A stretch of 64,000 nt of DNA from Phoebastria nigripes (GCA_035582835.1 JAYKAV010000778.1:2829860-2893859), one strand, 5' to 3'. Shown: positions 1-14,137, numbered from the stretch's first letter. Made by a program: numbers and translations. Notes: generated by a model from the sequence alone, not told the origin.

Positions 1-67
1 GTAATTACTATCATGAATTTATCAACCCATTGAATAGGTAATTTCTCCAATTATGTTAATCTCGATA

Positions 68-586
68 GCCGGACCTCGAATACTGTGTTCAGTTTTGGGC
101 CCCTCACTACAAGAAGGATATTTGTAGTGCTGGAGCGTGTCCAAAGAAGAGCAACGAGGTGGTGAAGGGTCTAGAGCACAAGTCTTATGAGGAGCGGCTG
201 AGGGAACTGGGGTTGTTTAGCCTGAAGGAGAGAGGGGAGACCTTATTGCCCTCTACAACTACCTGAAAGGAGGTTGTAGCGAGGTGGGTGTCGGTCTCTT
301 CTCCCAAGTAACAAGTGATAGGACAAGAGGAAATGGCCTCAAATTGCGCCAGGGGAGGTTTAGATTGGATATTAGGAAACATTTCTTCAATGAAAGGGTT
401 ATCAAGCACTGGAACAGGCTGCCCAGGGAAGTGGTTGAGTCACCATCCCTGGAGGTATTTAAAAGACATGTAGATGTGGTGCTTAGGGACATGGTTTAGT
501 GGTGGACTTGGCAGTGTTAGGTTTATGGTTGGACTCGATGCTTTTAAGGGTCTTTTCCAACCTAAATGATTCTATGATTCTATGAT
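68..586 (+). mobile_element. CR1 LINE, 5'-truncated, 3' end with RT C-terminus
   Basis: Chicken repeat 1 (CR1) is the dominant avian non-LTR retrotransposon and is usually truncated at the 5' end. The + strand here encodes, in broken frames, the C-terminal tail of the CR1 ORF2 reverse-transcriptase protein. Recognisable pieces are the CVQFWAPHYKK-like stretch near 85-115, the [14 protein letters not shown] stretch near 185-225, and a clean frame from 284 to 499 containing [21 protein letters not shown] and [18 protein letters not shown]. The short 3' UTR follows (GGTTGGACTCGATG, then CTTTTCCAACCTAAATGATTCTATG) and ends in the short ATTCTATG tandem tail that defines CR1. Frame breaks near 140-150 and 235-245 make it inactive. 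The left edge is approximate, and no target duplication was found, as expected for CR1. The orientation and family are seen directly; the subfamily is not resolved. Confidence 0.93.
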
Positions 587-3500
587 CTGGTACGCGGCTG
601 AAATATTAACTTACTCCACAGTGGAAAGACTTCCTTAGTTAAAATTTTATTAAAATTTTAATAAATTTTACTTATTTAATACATTTTATTTAATAGATTG
701 CCCCTCCTTTTCTTCTGAAGCTCCTTATCCAAGTGTTCATTGTGTCCTTGTATCACAGCAATCTCATTCTGAATGTATAACTTATACACAACATATAATT
801 TATACATAATATATCAGAGATCAATAGAGGATTTGGCAGGAAGTAAAAATAAATAAAAACAAATCATTCCAAATAGAAAAGTTAGCAATTAACCACTTGA
901 AGAAAAAAGAAAATGCATTGTTGGAATAAAATTATCACGTGCATTTTAGGTAAGTTTTACACTTTTTGGGGGGTCTTTTGTCTTTATACTATGGAAAAGA
1001 AATTCAATATACAATTTCAGTTTTATTACCTTTGTACTATTCCCATCAAATAAATCTAGCTATGTGAAAGTCTTTCTCTGCTTTTTAAAAAGATCATTCT
1101 TGAAATGAAACTTTCTTTTCATTTCAGTGCAACATATCCTGTTTTAATAAAGAATTTTGCTCCCTATTGAGAGTATTTTGACAAAACAATACAATTGCTT
1201 TTGTTTGCCATTTAATTTACCACTGGATCAATAGACTTAGACGTAACTACTTTTGGTATTAAAACTCTCAAATTCTAGGGGAAATGGAGGTTAAATCATA
1301 AACAAAATATTTCATCGGCATTGATCTGAAAAGCAGACTGACAGTATTGCTAAAAAATCATCAGCTTCCATATATAAATCTCACCAAACTGACAAGAGAT
1401 GGATTTGATTATTTTGCTTTGAAAGGGTCATTCCTTTAAAGCCACAAGAGTTTATCAATTTATAAAAGATTAAATGAACCATATTTTCCTTTAGTTCCTG
1501 TCACAACTCTTTTTTGTGATTATCCAGGCTTGATCAGGTTATGAGAGTGACTGATTATTTTGCTCTCTATTTTAGGCAACCTCAAATTTACAGAATTTAT
1601 GACCCATGCTAGATCATTTGTGATGTAAAGATTACAGGTAACCTGAACTTACTTAATGTACTGTGATACACTGCCAAGAAGTACAGCTACTCATAATGCC
1701 ACAAGTGTATGAAAAAATGCCCAAATAACATTCTCCTTTTAGGCAATATCCACCAAAATTACAGTAACAGTTTGTTTCTTTAAATGAACAAGAATTTTTA
1801 TGTACACTGTAGCTAACAAAAATATTGGCTTCTTTACCTGATTTTTTTTCTCTTTTTGTCTTGCTCCAAGAAAAATATGAGTAGGCCAGTTCTTTAGATA
1901 ACATTGATTGCTCTATTTCAATCACTAATTGCATACACTTTTAATTGAAAGAGAAAAGGGAAGACTAACAATTTCCAAAACAAGCATCACACCTTATAAA
2001 CCTCTGCATGGAAACTCTGATAAAAGACAATCTTTCTCTGAAAAGCACCTTTCAAAGGGTCATTATTTGGATTCCCACATCCTCAAAACCTTAAAACTGT
2101 GGTTATATTTTAACTGCTGATATCCTTATCAATGGATCAAGCTGACACCCAGCCACAGTAGATCAATACCTCTGCCGTGCTGATGTCTAAGCTCTCCAGG
2201 AATGACTTAGAATTCTCTGCATGGTACCTAGTGCCCAGAAGGCATAAATTCCTCCCTAGAACTGATGTTCTTTCTGCGGCTTTGACAGCCAGAATAAAGG
2301 CAAGAATCTGTGGCAAGCCAGGAGACAGCAACAATGGTGGGATGATAACTAAAATCCAGTTTCTCGTGCAGATGTGGTACAGCCTTCAGACTGCTGCTCA
2401 TTTAATTGACAAATTCCCGCAGTGCAGTTTTCTTGGAGCTCACAAGGCTAGGAAAATGTGTGGTGGGCTGTTTGGTGATGGTGTGTCTGTAAGTAGGAGG
2501 CGAAACCAAGCCTGAATACCACAATAAGTAAGAGAATGCTAATGAAATTAAGTACAAATACTGCTTTTTAAACTACTTTGATCTGTTCCTGCACATGTAA
2601 AGGTAGTATGTTTCTTACCCTTGTAACTTAACCACAATAAAAAAAACAAGCAGGCAAACAAAAATTAAAGTAAAAATTGTAACATATCAGCCTGTGACTG
2701 TCTCAGAAAGCTAAAAGCTTTACATATTAGGGAATTTAACAATAAAGTTGGTTTCAGTTCGTTATCTAAGCCAACAGTCCATTTATGGAATTTATCATGT
2801 TTGTTGACCCACAATATTTGTGTTCAGAGACCAGTTAGAACTGTTTATTACGATTAGAGTTTCGAAGCATAGGAGAATTTGTGTTGCCACTTAGCTGTCA
2901 TCTATTTGAACCTAGCTTCAGGACGAGTAATGGCTTAAAATTGTTTACAGCTATAAAACAGCAGCATAAATGCCACATTCCCAAGTAATGACATGTTGTT
3001 GTCCAAAGAACAGCAGAAAATTCTCTCATATAAAGCCTCACATTTGTTGTCTACTGAACTGTAACNAACTAGTTTTGGAGAGCTGCCACTGGACTTCAGT
3101 AATGATCTGGGACAAGCAAAAAGCTGCTATACAGCTATATCAACTATACAGCTGATTCAGATCATAGAGAGATTCTTTAATAGGTATTTTGAAAAGGTTG
3201 TGTTTTACTAATACTTGTTGAAATGAGAGAAACATCTGTTACTTGGAAATGAGGGGTCCAGCTGCAAATAACCTTATACTGGCATTTTGAGACAGCTGGT
3301 CATTGGTTACATTAAGACAGTCATCAACTATTTTAAGAACATGTTCTTCCTTCTTCTCTTACCTCATATGGTACAGCAATGCTAGTGACCAGGCCCCATT
3401 TTCTAAGCATTTATGGCAATTAAGACTTGCAACAAAAATCTGCTTCTCAAGAGGTAATTATAATCTCTGGGTANTATGCACAATTTCTGAATATTGTTAA

Positions 3501-6500
3501 AAATAGGTATTTTATTAACTGTGCTTAGAAGAACTGGACTCTACTTCCACTACATTGTGGAAACTCTGATGTCCCATTAGAGGTTAAAATGCACTACAAA
3601 TCGGGTCCATAAAGCAATGTTTTCATGCATGGATGCGTTAGAAAAGCTCTCTTGAATTATACATCCATTTGCCAGTAAATGAAGAACAGCTTCGTATTTT
3701 TAAAACCTATCATCTGTCAGGTGGTATCTATATCACTTATCATGATGTGTCACTGGTAAATCTGTATTACCTACCAATAATAGAGTTGTGTTCTTTCTGC
3801 TCAGCTAGTGTGTCCAGTGGAAATTAATATTTTTATTTTTTTGGTCAGGTTACTGGATCATTTGGTGCAAGGTACTGCATTGCTCTCCTGTGTGTCTGTT
3901 AAGACCATAAATGAAGAAGTACAGCTATGGTGTCATATGTGCAGTGATAAACAGGAAGGTGGAGANGAAAATTCATCTGGTTTTTATTATTGGAATCATG
4001 AACAAGAACAATGGTAGGTTCAAAGGGAATACCTGTAAACTTTGTTTAAGGTACTAATGGCCTTTTAAATTTATTTTAATTATTTTAATTATTGTTTGTG
4101 ACTCTTCTTCCTGATTTGGACCAGGCTTGCCGAAGAAATATTTTTTAAAAAGACTAGAAAACTTACCACCGTTCTACTATGAACATTGTCTTATAAATTC
4201 AAAATTCAAATGATTTCTCTAGCCCACTTTCTAGATAAATAAAAGTATTTTTGCTACGTGGACAGTTATCAATATTTGTGGTAACTTGTCTGAATTAAAT
4301 CTTTGGATTACACTTGGTCATTACAGAAGAAAAACATGTTGTGCAGTTAAAAATGCTTCTTAGTACCAAATGAATTCAAGTTTTTTGAAACATCAGCTGA
4401 GAGTCATGTAACAATAAAGTAATCATAAACTAATCCTATTTTTTTATGTATGTTCAAACACTAATGATGTATTCCCATTTCTGCATTGCTCTTCTGTCAC
4501 ATGCCATTGGCTGGAGTAATGGCTAAATTAAATCATTTAGAAGTTCCTTTTGAATATTTAACAAACACATTGGCTTGAGATTTCAGAAATATGTGGAATT
4601 AAATAATGCCTGAGATGATATCCTTGACACACCAGCATCCCCACTGTATAGACAAATAAAAAGTCTTAATGGAGGGTACAGAGGGAATACAGAATAAACC
4701 TCGGAAAGCCAGTAATGCTGGATATATCTTTCTCTCACAGAATCTACTCTCTCCTTCAGAGGTGCCTTGGCTATAAATTTAAAACTGTGAGAGCATAATA
4801 ACTTGCAATAATCACTTGACTTGTACAGTTCATCCTCACTGCTGCCCAAGACTAGGGGAGCTCAGATTTCAGCCAGCTATGAGCTGAAGGATGGTAATTC
4901 CTGGTCTTGCAGCAACAGGGAACCAACACCAGGTGTCATGATCACAGCTTTATCAACTACTTTGAAGAACTTTGTGCTGTGTCTTCTATACTTTCAGCAA
5001 AATTGCAACTTCCTTGCAAAATACTTAGAGCAGAAACTGTGGCACCAGTGGCTTTGGTCATAATTAATCATACCAAGATGTATTCTAAAGGCTAGAGCAT
5101 TAAAAAGAGGGAGAAAGGAAGTGAATGGCATGTACACTCTCCTTCTGACATTTGCTCCAGTTCACAACCTGGTAGAAGAGGGTAGTAGCATTGTCCAAGG
5201 AGTTTCTGACTTCAAACACATTTAGCATAGTAACTTCCTCCTTTCATTTCCCAGATAGGGACAGCAGAGTTTCACTTATGGAAAATTTGAAGTAAGTTTA
5301 TTTCCAAGAGCATTGTTTTGACCAAAATGTTCCCATAACTGTAGAGCTGTATGCTCTTGTGCCTTATAGCTGATATGCAAATGTGGTTTCTTTCACCCAG
5401 TAATTCCTCCTTGTGCATCAGGAAATAGTAGCAACTAGAACCTTCCCTTGTAAAATTTCTCTTGGTTTGCAATTCTCAGGTAGCGCTTGGCTAGGTTACT
5501 GTTCTCCCTGTTTACCAACAGGTTTTGGAAGCAAGCTTCTTTCTCATTAGAGTTTAGGACTTGCACCAAAAAAATTATATGAGCAAACTATTATCTGGAT
5601 ATGTTGAAAATGTGAGCAAGGCCCCATAAAGTCTACACTGCTGGTTTACATTACAATGGAATTTAATCTTGCTATAGCAGTTCAGAGCAACCTTAGTGAC
5701 ATTACTCCTGTGGTCCCCTTTACAAGATGAAACAAAAAAACGTAAGAGAGATCTGCAAAAATGTTTGCTTTTCTCAAACTGTTTACCACTGACATTCTAG
5801 TCTTGAAACTCCTATTCAGGCAAAACCCCTCCTCTTAAACTGTTTTTTATTTCTTCACATACTCTTGATATCTTATTTTCATTTTCCTATATCATTGGAA
5901 CAGCTTCAGAGCTGCACTACTACCATTTCGTCCAGTACTAGCGAGTTGCTTGTTTATAAAAATTCCACTGCAGCTGCTCAAACTGTCCTTTACTTAAACT
6001 GAAATAAAAGATGTTACGCTACAAAAAGTAGTTTCAGTTACACTTTTGCTATATTTTTATGCACTAGACTATTTACAGGAATTCAGTCTAATAAGAGTCG
6101 CTCAGTTAAAAGAAGAACTTTACCAGCAGTTTAATTTGCCTCTTACTTGGAGCTTTATAGCCCCCTCTTTTTTGATTCGGATCCCTTATAGCCATTCTAA
6201 GCGTATTTGTGTCAATATTTCAAAGTTTCCTGTATTCTAAAAGCTACCGATGCAGCTGATGTTTTATAGCATATGTTAGCAACTCATCAATTTTTCATAA
6301 GTATTTCCAGTAGTCTACTCCCATCACTCCACATATAATTATCTGCCTGAGGCCACCATTCAGAACCTTACTATTTTAATGCCTGGGTCAGCAAGACTTT
6401 TCTCGTTCTTGGCTGAAAATTCTTTTTTTTTTTTTAATTGGATTTCAATTTTTTGCTTAGTCACCCNAGAACAGGAATTTATTAATAGTCATTTTGAATA

Positions 6501-7080
6501 GCAAGTAAAAAATTACAACATTGGAATATTTGCTAAATAATGTTTCAGCTGCACATTTACCAACATGGCTTAATGCAGCATGTAAAAGCTAGAAACTTGC
6601 AGGTACTCAAAAAAATGACAGGCATACTTTTTATTATAAGACTCTGTTCTCTGAAATTACTGAATCAAAATAGAAAAAGAGAATTAATTACTCTCAGAAA
6701 ACCCTCTTTTGCATCATGTATGCAAAAAGGTATGCAAAAGATAACAGTATTTCTGTGAAAGATTTCAGTTCAGGAGCTCCATACTTGCAAGTCCCATTCA
6801 CCCAGTAATAAAAATTCACTATGGTTTCTAAAATTTATGGCTGATAATTTTTAATGGATTTTGTGTTCAACAAAAGGCGGGGAAAGATATTTTGGATCTC
6901 AATGAAGAAAAAATAATCATTAGTCTTGAAAATGACAATTGTCTTAATAATCATGACTGGCCTAAAAATGCCAGGTAGTCATCAACATAAATATAAATTT
7001 TCTATGCTTAAAACTGCTACTTTGCTGAGATTTCTAAAGCTGGAGAAGGTCAACCAGCAAGGAAAAAAATAAAATAAAAT
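587..7080. other. Non-coding AT-rich stretch, no gene recognised
   Basis: I see no recognisable protein, RNA gene or young transposon here. The first 200 bases are very AT-rich with small AAATTTT inverted repeats (about 635-670). The longest open stretch is 2177-2515 on the + strand; it resembles no known family and carries a donor-like GTAAGT at 2489. Isolated N bases occur at 3065, 3474, 3966 and 6466. A T-rich run lies at 6421-6436. Confidence 0.6.
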
Positions 7081-7480
7081 TTGGAAAGGAAAGGAAAGAG
7101 GAAAGGGAAGAGGGAAGAGGGAAGANNNNNNNNNNNNNNNNNNNNNNNNNNNNNNNNNNNNNNNNNNNNNNNNNNNNNNNNNNNNNNNNNNNNNNNNNNN
7201 NNNNNNNNNNNNNNNNNNNNNNNNNNNNNNNNNNNNNNNNNNNNNNNNNNNNNNNNNNNNNNNNNNNNNNNNNNNNNNNNNNNNNNNNNNNNNNNNNNNN
7301 NNNNNNNNNNNNNNNNNNNNNNNNNNNNNNNNNNNNNNNNNNNNNNNNNNNNNNNNNNNNNNNNNNNNNNNNNNNNNNNNNNNNNNNNNNNNNNNNNNNN
7401 NNNNNNNNNNNNNNNNNNNNNNNNNNNNNNNNNNNNNNNNNNNNNNNNNNNNNNNNNNNNNNNNNNNNNNGAAGGGAAGA
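7081..7480 (+). repeat. Purine-rich microsatellite interrupted by a 345-base gap
   Basis: The left flank is an imperfect repeat of GGAAA and GGGAAGA units from 7082 to 7125. The sequence is then unknown (all N) from 7126 to 7470, and the right flank resumes with GAAGGGAAGA at 7471. Both edges are pure purine on the + strand, so the gap very probably contains more of the same homopurine/homopyrimidine repeat, which is hard to assemble and can form triplex DNA. Any open frame across the Ns is meaningless. Confidence 0.8.
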
Positions 7481-10400
7481 CCCCAGAATTCCTGAGGAAG
7501 AGTAAATGCAGGTTGGATAGTTATTCTTGTATCAAATAATTAAATAAAAAAATCCAATAAATTTCAAGTTTTAGCTTTAGGAAAAAGGAATGTGAGTGAC
7601 CATATCTTGAATGAATCTGAAGGGTATCTATGTTCATAGTGAACAAGGGCTAAATATGACATTCTAGTATGATATTCTGGCAGAAAAGGAAGTTAATGCT
7701 AACCCTGTACAAGTAAGCAGAAAATAAGTGAAAGGCAATAAGAAGGTGATTTTTATCTTTTTTGGCATTAATGTTACTAATATCCAAAACTACATGTAGA
7801 TGTGATGTTTATATATTAGCAAAATGTGGAAGTTAGACATGATGCAGAAAAAAAGTTTCTTCAAGAACTAGTGAAAAAAAATGGCAGAGACTTAGAGACT
7901 TTAAATTATTCCGATTATAAAAAAGAATACCCAAAAATCACTTCATTGCAGTGTCGCTTTGGGATGAGAAAAAGTTCCAGAATTGTGAAAACATAGGAAG
8001 AACCAATGGTTGAGGCCAGAAAATTCAAATACAAAATAAAGGACACTGNTTTAACAGCAATTATGATTAACTGCAGGAAAAAAACAAACAGTACTAAGGA
8101 CAATAGTAAATTCACCATTTTTGATGGCTTTAAGTCAAGCCTAGATATCCTTCTGTAAGAGATGCATATAAACCTAAAGGCCTCAGCTTTCATGTGCAGA
8201 TAACTAACTGAAACATAAAGGTCCATGCTGTGTAGGTAGCCAAAGCAGATTACACAAGAGTCCCTGCTAGCTTTAAACTTCGTGAGCCAGATGAAGTCTC
8301 CAGGTTTATATTCCTCCAGAATATTTACAAACTCGAACTGAATTTTAAATTAACAATCAAGGTTATATGCTGTACAACAAAACTTGTTTTTTTAAAATTA
8401 AATAATTTAGGCACCATTCAAGAACATGCTTCATTTCAGGCAAATTTGAATATCCCAATACTTACCTATTCCATCAACTGCTTGACCTTCACATGTTACC
8501 GTCATGCTTAAGTTTAAGTATGTATTTAAGAACTACTGATTATTCAAAGTGGTAAACTTTATAAACTGTACATAGAGGATTAAGTTGACAACAATGTAAA
8601 TGGACCCAGCTTGTATCAAAACTTAGGCAGGAAGACAAATCCTAGAAATAAATATATTAATGCTATTTAGACAGTAAGAGAAAATGCCTTAAAAATGTTT
8701 GAGATTGCCAGATTTTAATGATAGTGCGAAGTTGTCCTTTTGAATGTGAATAGAAACATGCTTTAAATGTCAAAATTACTAACCCTGTATGCAGGGATAT
8801 AGAACGTGTATTTTCACTGAGTTTGCTTAATAGAATTTTATGTTGCATTTGCTTAATAGAATAGATATCTAGACTGGTGTAACTTTGCTTCTAGTGAGGT
8901 GATAAATGAAATTGTGACACTGGCAGTATCTATCTGCATAACAGTAACTTCTCGAAACACTTAGTCATTTTGAAAACATTTTTTGACCTAAGACTTATCT
9001 AATCAGAGAAGGGAAACAATATTCTAAGACCTAGTTGACCACTTAAATAATGTAAGCAGCTAATTGTAAAACAATACAAGTCAAGTCACACTGAATAGTT
9101 TTTATGAACTTAAATATGTGAAATAATGACAAACAAACTGGTAAAAAAATGTTTGTTCACGGATAATTGATGAACAGCAAACAGGAGCTTCATTCATCCA
9201 TTAAATCCTCCACTGCAAATTAGTCCATGCAGGTCTTGTTAAAAGGAACAAGCTTCAGAGGAAAAACAAAAGTCATGAAAAACAGATCACTGAAGGAACA
9301 TATATATGTATTGCAAGCAGTGAAAGAGAAGGAGGCTCATGCTTGGCATTGGCAAATGGAAATAAGAAAAATCAGCATCAGTGTGGAATTTATTCCTCTC
9401 GGACAAAAGAGCAGCAAAACAGCTTAGTGCTTGTTCAGAGAGGAACAGTAAAGCAGAACTGCTTTGTTCACTTTTAAATAACTAAGATGCCATTTTTATT
9501 TCTTCTGCACAGGTTTCTGTAGACCAGCACAAAAATATTGTTACTCTTCACAGCCCATACAGAAGTGACTTTTGACTTCTGATCTCCACTAACTCAACCC
9601 TCTGTAAGTTAGTATATTTTGCTTTTAAAAAAAGTGTGTGAACATGCATCCACTTTCCTGCATCTTTTCCTTTGACTTTTTTTTTTTAATCTGATTTAAA
9701 CACTATTACATGGAAATTCTAGCATTTCCGAGCACTTCTAGGTTGCATGAACATATACCNGGTCATGTTTTATGCATCTTTTTGGTACTTTTTAAAATCA
9801 TAAGTTTAGATACATGATGATTTTGAAATATGAATGCTTCACTGAATGTTTTAAATATATTAAAGACAGCTCAATTAAACCCACATTTTAATGGAATCCT
9901 ATGGTTGTACACAAAGCATTAATGGAATGCTGCCTAAACTCATTCCGAGTAGTGCTATCACACAAGGGCACAACAATAGTACAATTTATGAAAGATGTTG
10001 CTGACATTTTGTAGAGTTGTATTTCAAACTGAAATATGGAAGCATTTTAATTAACAGAGATAACCACCGGGTTTCTTATTCCTCACCAAAAAAAAAAAAA
10101 AAAAAAAAAAAAGAGAGAAAATCCCTTTAAAAACGAGTTTTGATCCTTAACTGATTGGACAGTACTTTTTTTCATGTATTTCGTTCTTCAAAGTTAGAAT
10201 AAAGAACTCTTTATTTTGACCAGATAGATAGAAATAAGTATCACCACATGGACTGAACAAGTGGTGATATGAAATTTAAATCCAGAGTAAACAATTAGGG
10301 AATGGCCTAAACCAAAACACTCCAACTTAGGGAAGATACTCTTTTTTTTTTAATGTTGAAGATTATCCCTATTTCCATCTTCTCCAGTAACTGTTTGTAC

Positions 10401-12317
10401 AAAACATTTGGGAGAAAGTATTTTTCAATTTTGTTTATCCACCTATCCAGCATATTTATGGAGTTAATTTTACCCTAAATGTCTTGCTGTATGAAACATA
10501 CAATCCACACTCTTGTAACTGAAACGTGATCTGTAGACATTGTTTGAGAACGTGACTGTACTGCAGGTAACACAACGTATCAATCTGTTATATTAATTAC
10601 TGTCTTTATAAACTTGATTTCTGTCTTTTGCCAACATAACAAGACACGCCACATTCTGCTGCAGATTTTGTGGGTATTATCCACATTATAACTTCAGTTA
10701 AAATGAATGTAAAACTTTGGATGAATTTGGGGTTTTTTGGAACTGATTTAATATTGTTAGGACAGTAAAATAAAGTACAAACTGTATACAGTGCATACAA
10801 GTACCAAGTTTGTTTGAATAAAAGCTATATAATACAAGGAAAAGTCACACCCTTCAAACTCTCAAATAAATCCTCCAGATTCAAAGTGCAAAAACAACTC
10901 AAAAGGCAGAAGGTAATGTACGATTGAGACAAATCTCTATTATGACAACAAAAAGAAAAGTAATCCAAGTAAACCTACCTACTTGCCCCTACTGTATTTA
11001 AAGGAGTTTAAGATTGAAGCTATTGTGATTATAACATATAGGTACATCCACTTCCCCCAAGTCCCAGAGGGTAATCGCATACTAAAGATGGAAGGTTTTA
11101 TTGATTGTATAACACCATATGCTAAAATCCAAGAAAAATAAGCCAAAAAATCCCTGCATTGCTATGACACATTAAGAAAAAATAACAAAACCTGTTTTCT
11201 GTCAGTACATCTTAGGTCATTTTACATTGCTCATTAGAAATTAATGGCATTCCAAAAAAAGAAACCTTCATGAAACCTAAGGCTAATCTAGCTGCATAAA
11301 TGTATGATGATTGCTATTTTACTGATTCCTGGCTTAGGAACGGCAGATAATTATCTAAAAATTTTTTTATTATTAAAGTGGTCAATATAAACAATATTCT
11401 TAGTTAATATGGCCATTTCTACGTGATCTTGAATTTTCTAAAAGACACTATTGCTTTTGCTCATATATAAATGCATCTATAGCCAAAGGAATCAGGAGAG
11501 CTACTTAAGTGAGCATATGTAAAGGGCACATGGCAGAACTCTTTACTCTGGACATCCATCCCTCTTTATACCAGCAGCAGTAAGAGAATCCTGCCACTAT
11601 TTTCTGCCACTATGCCACTGGGAGATCTCCCAATATCAGTGAAGTTGTGATGACCCTAGGAATTGGAATTATTTGCTTTCATGTATTAATTTTGATGCTG
11701 GCTGAGAATACCTTGATGCAATTTCATGTAAAACCACAGTAGTAATATGCTTGAGTTGCATAAATCTGGAAACCACATAGAGTTTCATGTATATATAATC
11801 ACATTTTAATGACAACTATTAAAATTTGCAAGGTATGAATGCAAGATTGGTAAGTGTGGCATTTTATTGTGTCATCTTTCTGAAGATGTATTTTCTGGTT
11901 AAATTATTTCATTTATATCAAGCCCTCCGAGCTTACTGTGACCTCAGTTTCAGCCAGTCAGCAAAAGCAATAAACAAAGAAGCTTTGCACAGCAGATTTC
12001 TCTTTTTGCTTAACTGCTTACAAAGCCATCATTCAAAGACTGTTTGGGAAACAGTTGTCTGACTCACTAAAATTGAAAGGAGGATTTCTCAGGAATAGGA
12101 GGGAGGAGGAACACCACAACATGCAGTTGCAGCAGGGAAGATATGGAGTGGCTTCTGAGACACACCAATGCCTATAGTATTGTTTGCAGACCAACAGACA
12201 ACTGACCTTATTTAAAGAATTAAACCCAAAATTTCAAATGACTGCTGGTATTATTGGGGTTTTGATTAATATAAGTAGGTTTGCTGACAGTAATACAAAC
12301 TAATCTTTTCATAGAAT
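7481..12317. other. Non-coding stretch with a poly-A run, no gene recognised
   Basis: No family-level similarity could be recognised. A run of 25 A occupies 10,088-10,112; it might be the tail of an old retroposon, but no CR1, SINE or processed gene copy is visible upstream. Other frames here are short and broken. Confidence 0.6.
10088..10112 (+). repeat. Poly-A tract, 25 A
   Basis: An uninterrupted run of A is followed by GAGAGAAA. It is likely polymorphic in length. No retroposed gene body or polyadenylation signal just upstream supports a retrocopy. Confidence 0.95.
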
Positions 12318-12475
12318 CCATAGATCTCAAAGCATTTTACAAAGTAAGCAGCATCTTTATCAATACTTCATAAATAGGGTAACTGTGGCACGAGATAATT
12401 AAATACTTATGTTATTCAGTAGGCCAATAATAGGCTTCAAAACAAAATTTCAAGTCTGTACATCCTATATCAGTG
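12318..12475 (+). mobile_element. Ancient MIR/L3-like retroposon remnant
   Basis: The segment follows the shared 3' block of old amniote MIR and CR1-L3 elements in order. There is a TAGATCTCAAAGCATTTTAC start, then a spaced TCATAAATAGGGTAACTGTGGCAC stretch corresponding to the 'gggaaactgaggcac' part of the consensus. A degraded 'gacttgcc…cacacagc' region and the AAAATTTCAAGTCTGTACAT end complete the match. This order is hard to explain by chance, but the element is heavily mutated. Assignment between MIR, L3 and a related amniote SINE is not possible by eye. Confidence 0.55.
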
Positions 12476-13359
12476 ATGTATTCATCAGCTTTGTCCTTCA
12501 AAGAGATTAAAATGACAAAATTTAGAAAGGTTTAATTAATCTATCTATGTTTTTTTTTTTTCTTGGAGTATATGTTTAACTAGATTTAGAAGGGAATCAG
12601 GAGTTTTCTCATTGAAAACAGGCCAAGATTTAGGAACAAAAGACAGCTGAAAGGGGAGTGTATGTCTGGGAAAGAATTAGAGCACCCTGTTCTCTACAGC
12701 AATCAGCTAAACAGACAAGCTGCCAGAACAATAACACATTGGGTTTGCATTTGGGGGAACAGGATCAAGTTATGCTGCTTTGAAGCAGAAGCTGTTGAGA
12801 ATTTGTGCTTTGCAAAGCTGCTGCAAGAACAGCTCAATCTTGCTCCATCCCGTGCCTGAGTTACACCTGCAAGCCAGATTTGAACTCAAAAGCACACTGA
12901 AGCAGAACCCACTCTTATACACAGAATACCACTGAAATACTTTTTCTTCTATTTACTAATTACTTTTTAAAGCTCACAAACTCTTGACCTATATCTAACC
13001 TAACAGCAAATCATCTTCAGGTCTTGATAATCCTTTAAACCAGTTGCTTTTGTAGAAAAGACTCTTTCTTTGACAATAATATCAAAGAAATTACCTTTTT
13101 TCACCCATTTTCCAAGCTAATTTGTCACTGAGAGCTCTGCAAATCAGGCTGTATCAATCACATTACACTACACTACATCATACAATATACTAAGGCATGA
13201 ATGATGTAACCTAAGATTAGATGTCATAACCATACATATTACTAAGATATTTGAGAAGTCAAAAGACCACATTCTTATCTGATATAAAGTGACCTAGCTT
13301 GATTGGCTTCCTTTGGGGAGAAACTACAAGATAGCATATGCTTAAGCTGCCAACATTAC

Positions 13360-13412
13360 ACCATTACATTTGATCATGTATCATTGACTGTATCATTACA
13401 TTGATCATGTAA
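13360..13412 (+). repeat. Imperfect short tandem duplication (CATTACAT..GATCATGTA)
   Basis: The word CATTACATTTGATCATGTA is followed, after ATCATTGACTGTAT, by CATTACATTGATCATGTA, with one base deleted in the second copy. Each copy contains the palindrome TGATCA. It reads as a local slippage duplication. Confidence 0.8.
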
Positions 13413-14137
13413 CATGAGCAGATGCAACACATATCCCTCTATGGATATTTGACTAGCCATGGAAAATCACCTCCTGGAAGAGCAGCTGGTGGAAACTGAT
13501 CTAGGCAAAACTGAAATGGTGCTGTTTGGAAAAGAAAATGTTTCAAAACTTTTCCCAAAGCTTACAGTTTCTATTTGTTAATCCAATACATATGTCTGGG
13601 TCTTGTTGGGTCCCTCCTAAACTTGGACATTCATGTATCATCGGTCTCCAAAATGGGCCTTCGTTCTTCCATTTTATTAGTTTAATTCTCCCTAAGGAAG
13701 GTTTCCCATAGCAGTCTCCGTATTTGTTATCACCTGTCTTTGTGTTCAAATCAAGAAGACACGGCATAACTTTAATACTCACTACAGGCCCATGCCTGTG
13801 CAACATACACAGATAACTTGAAGGCATTCCATACAGCATGGCAATACAGTCAAACAACTTAATGCAGGGAAAAAAAAGCAGCACCTTTTCCGTAAGCTCC
13901 CCCTTCTCAACCCCCCACCCAAAGAACAACACTGCAAACCTGAAGCCAAAAACCTTGAAGTATGTCTCCAGAAACCATGATGTGAATTATGTTCAAAATT
14001 TGGTTCACAAAACTAGAACCAATTATAAGGAGGTCAGGGTGGTTTTTTAAATACGCCTCTCTGGCTTTCAGACTCAAAAGTCTGTCTCATTTGCTCCTAA
14101 ATAAGCATTTAGGGCATAATCATAACACTGAGCAAAT

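Noticed and set aside
2177..2515. 112-codon open stretch on the + strand
   Set aside because: It starts at GTG (first ATG six bases later), has no recognisable domain, and its length is expected by chance. A GTAAGT donor-like site at 2489 is not backed by an acceptor.
7081..7539. Open frame across the first N gap (and a similar one across the second at 53,414-53,605)
   Set aside because: Both exist only because N codons are not counted as stops.
10088..10112. Poly-A run as the tail of a processed pseudogene
   Set aside because: No gene-like sequence, poly-A signal or target duplication could be found to its left.
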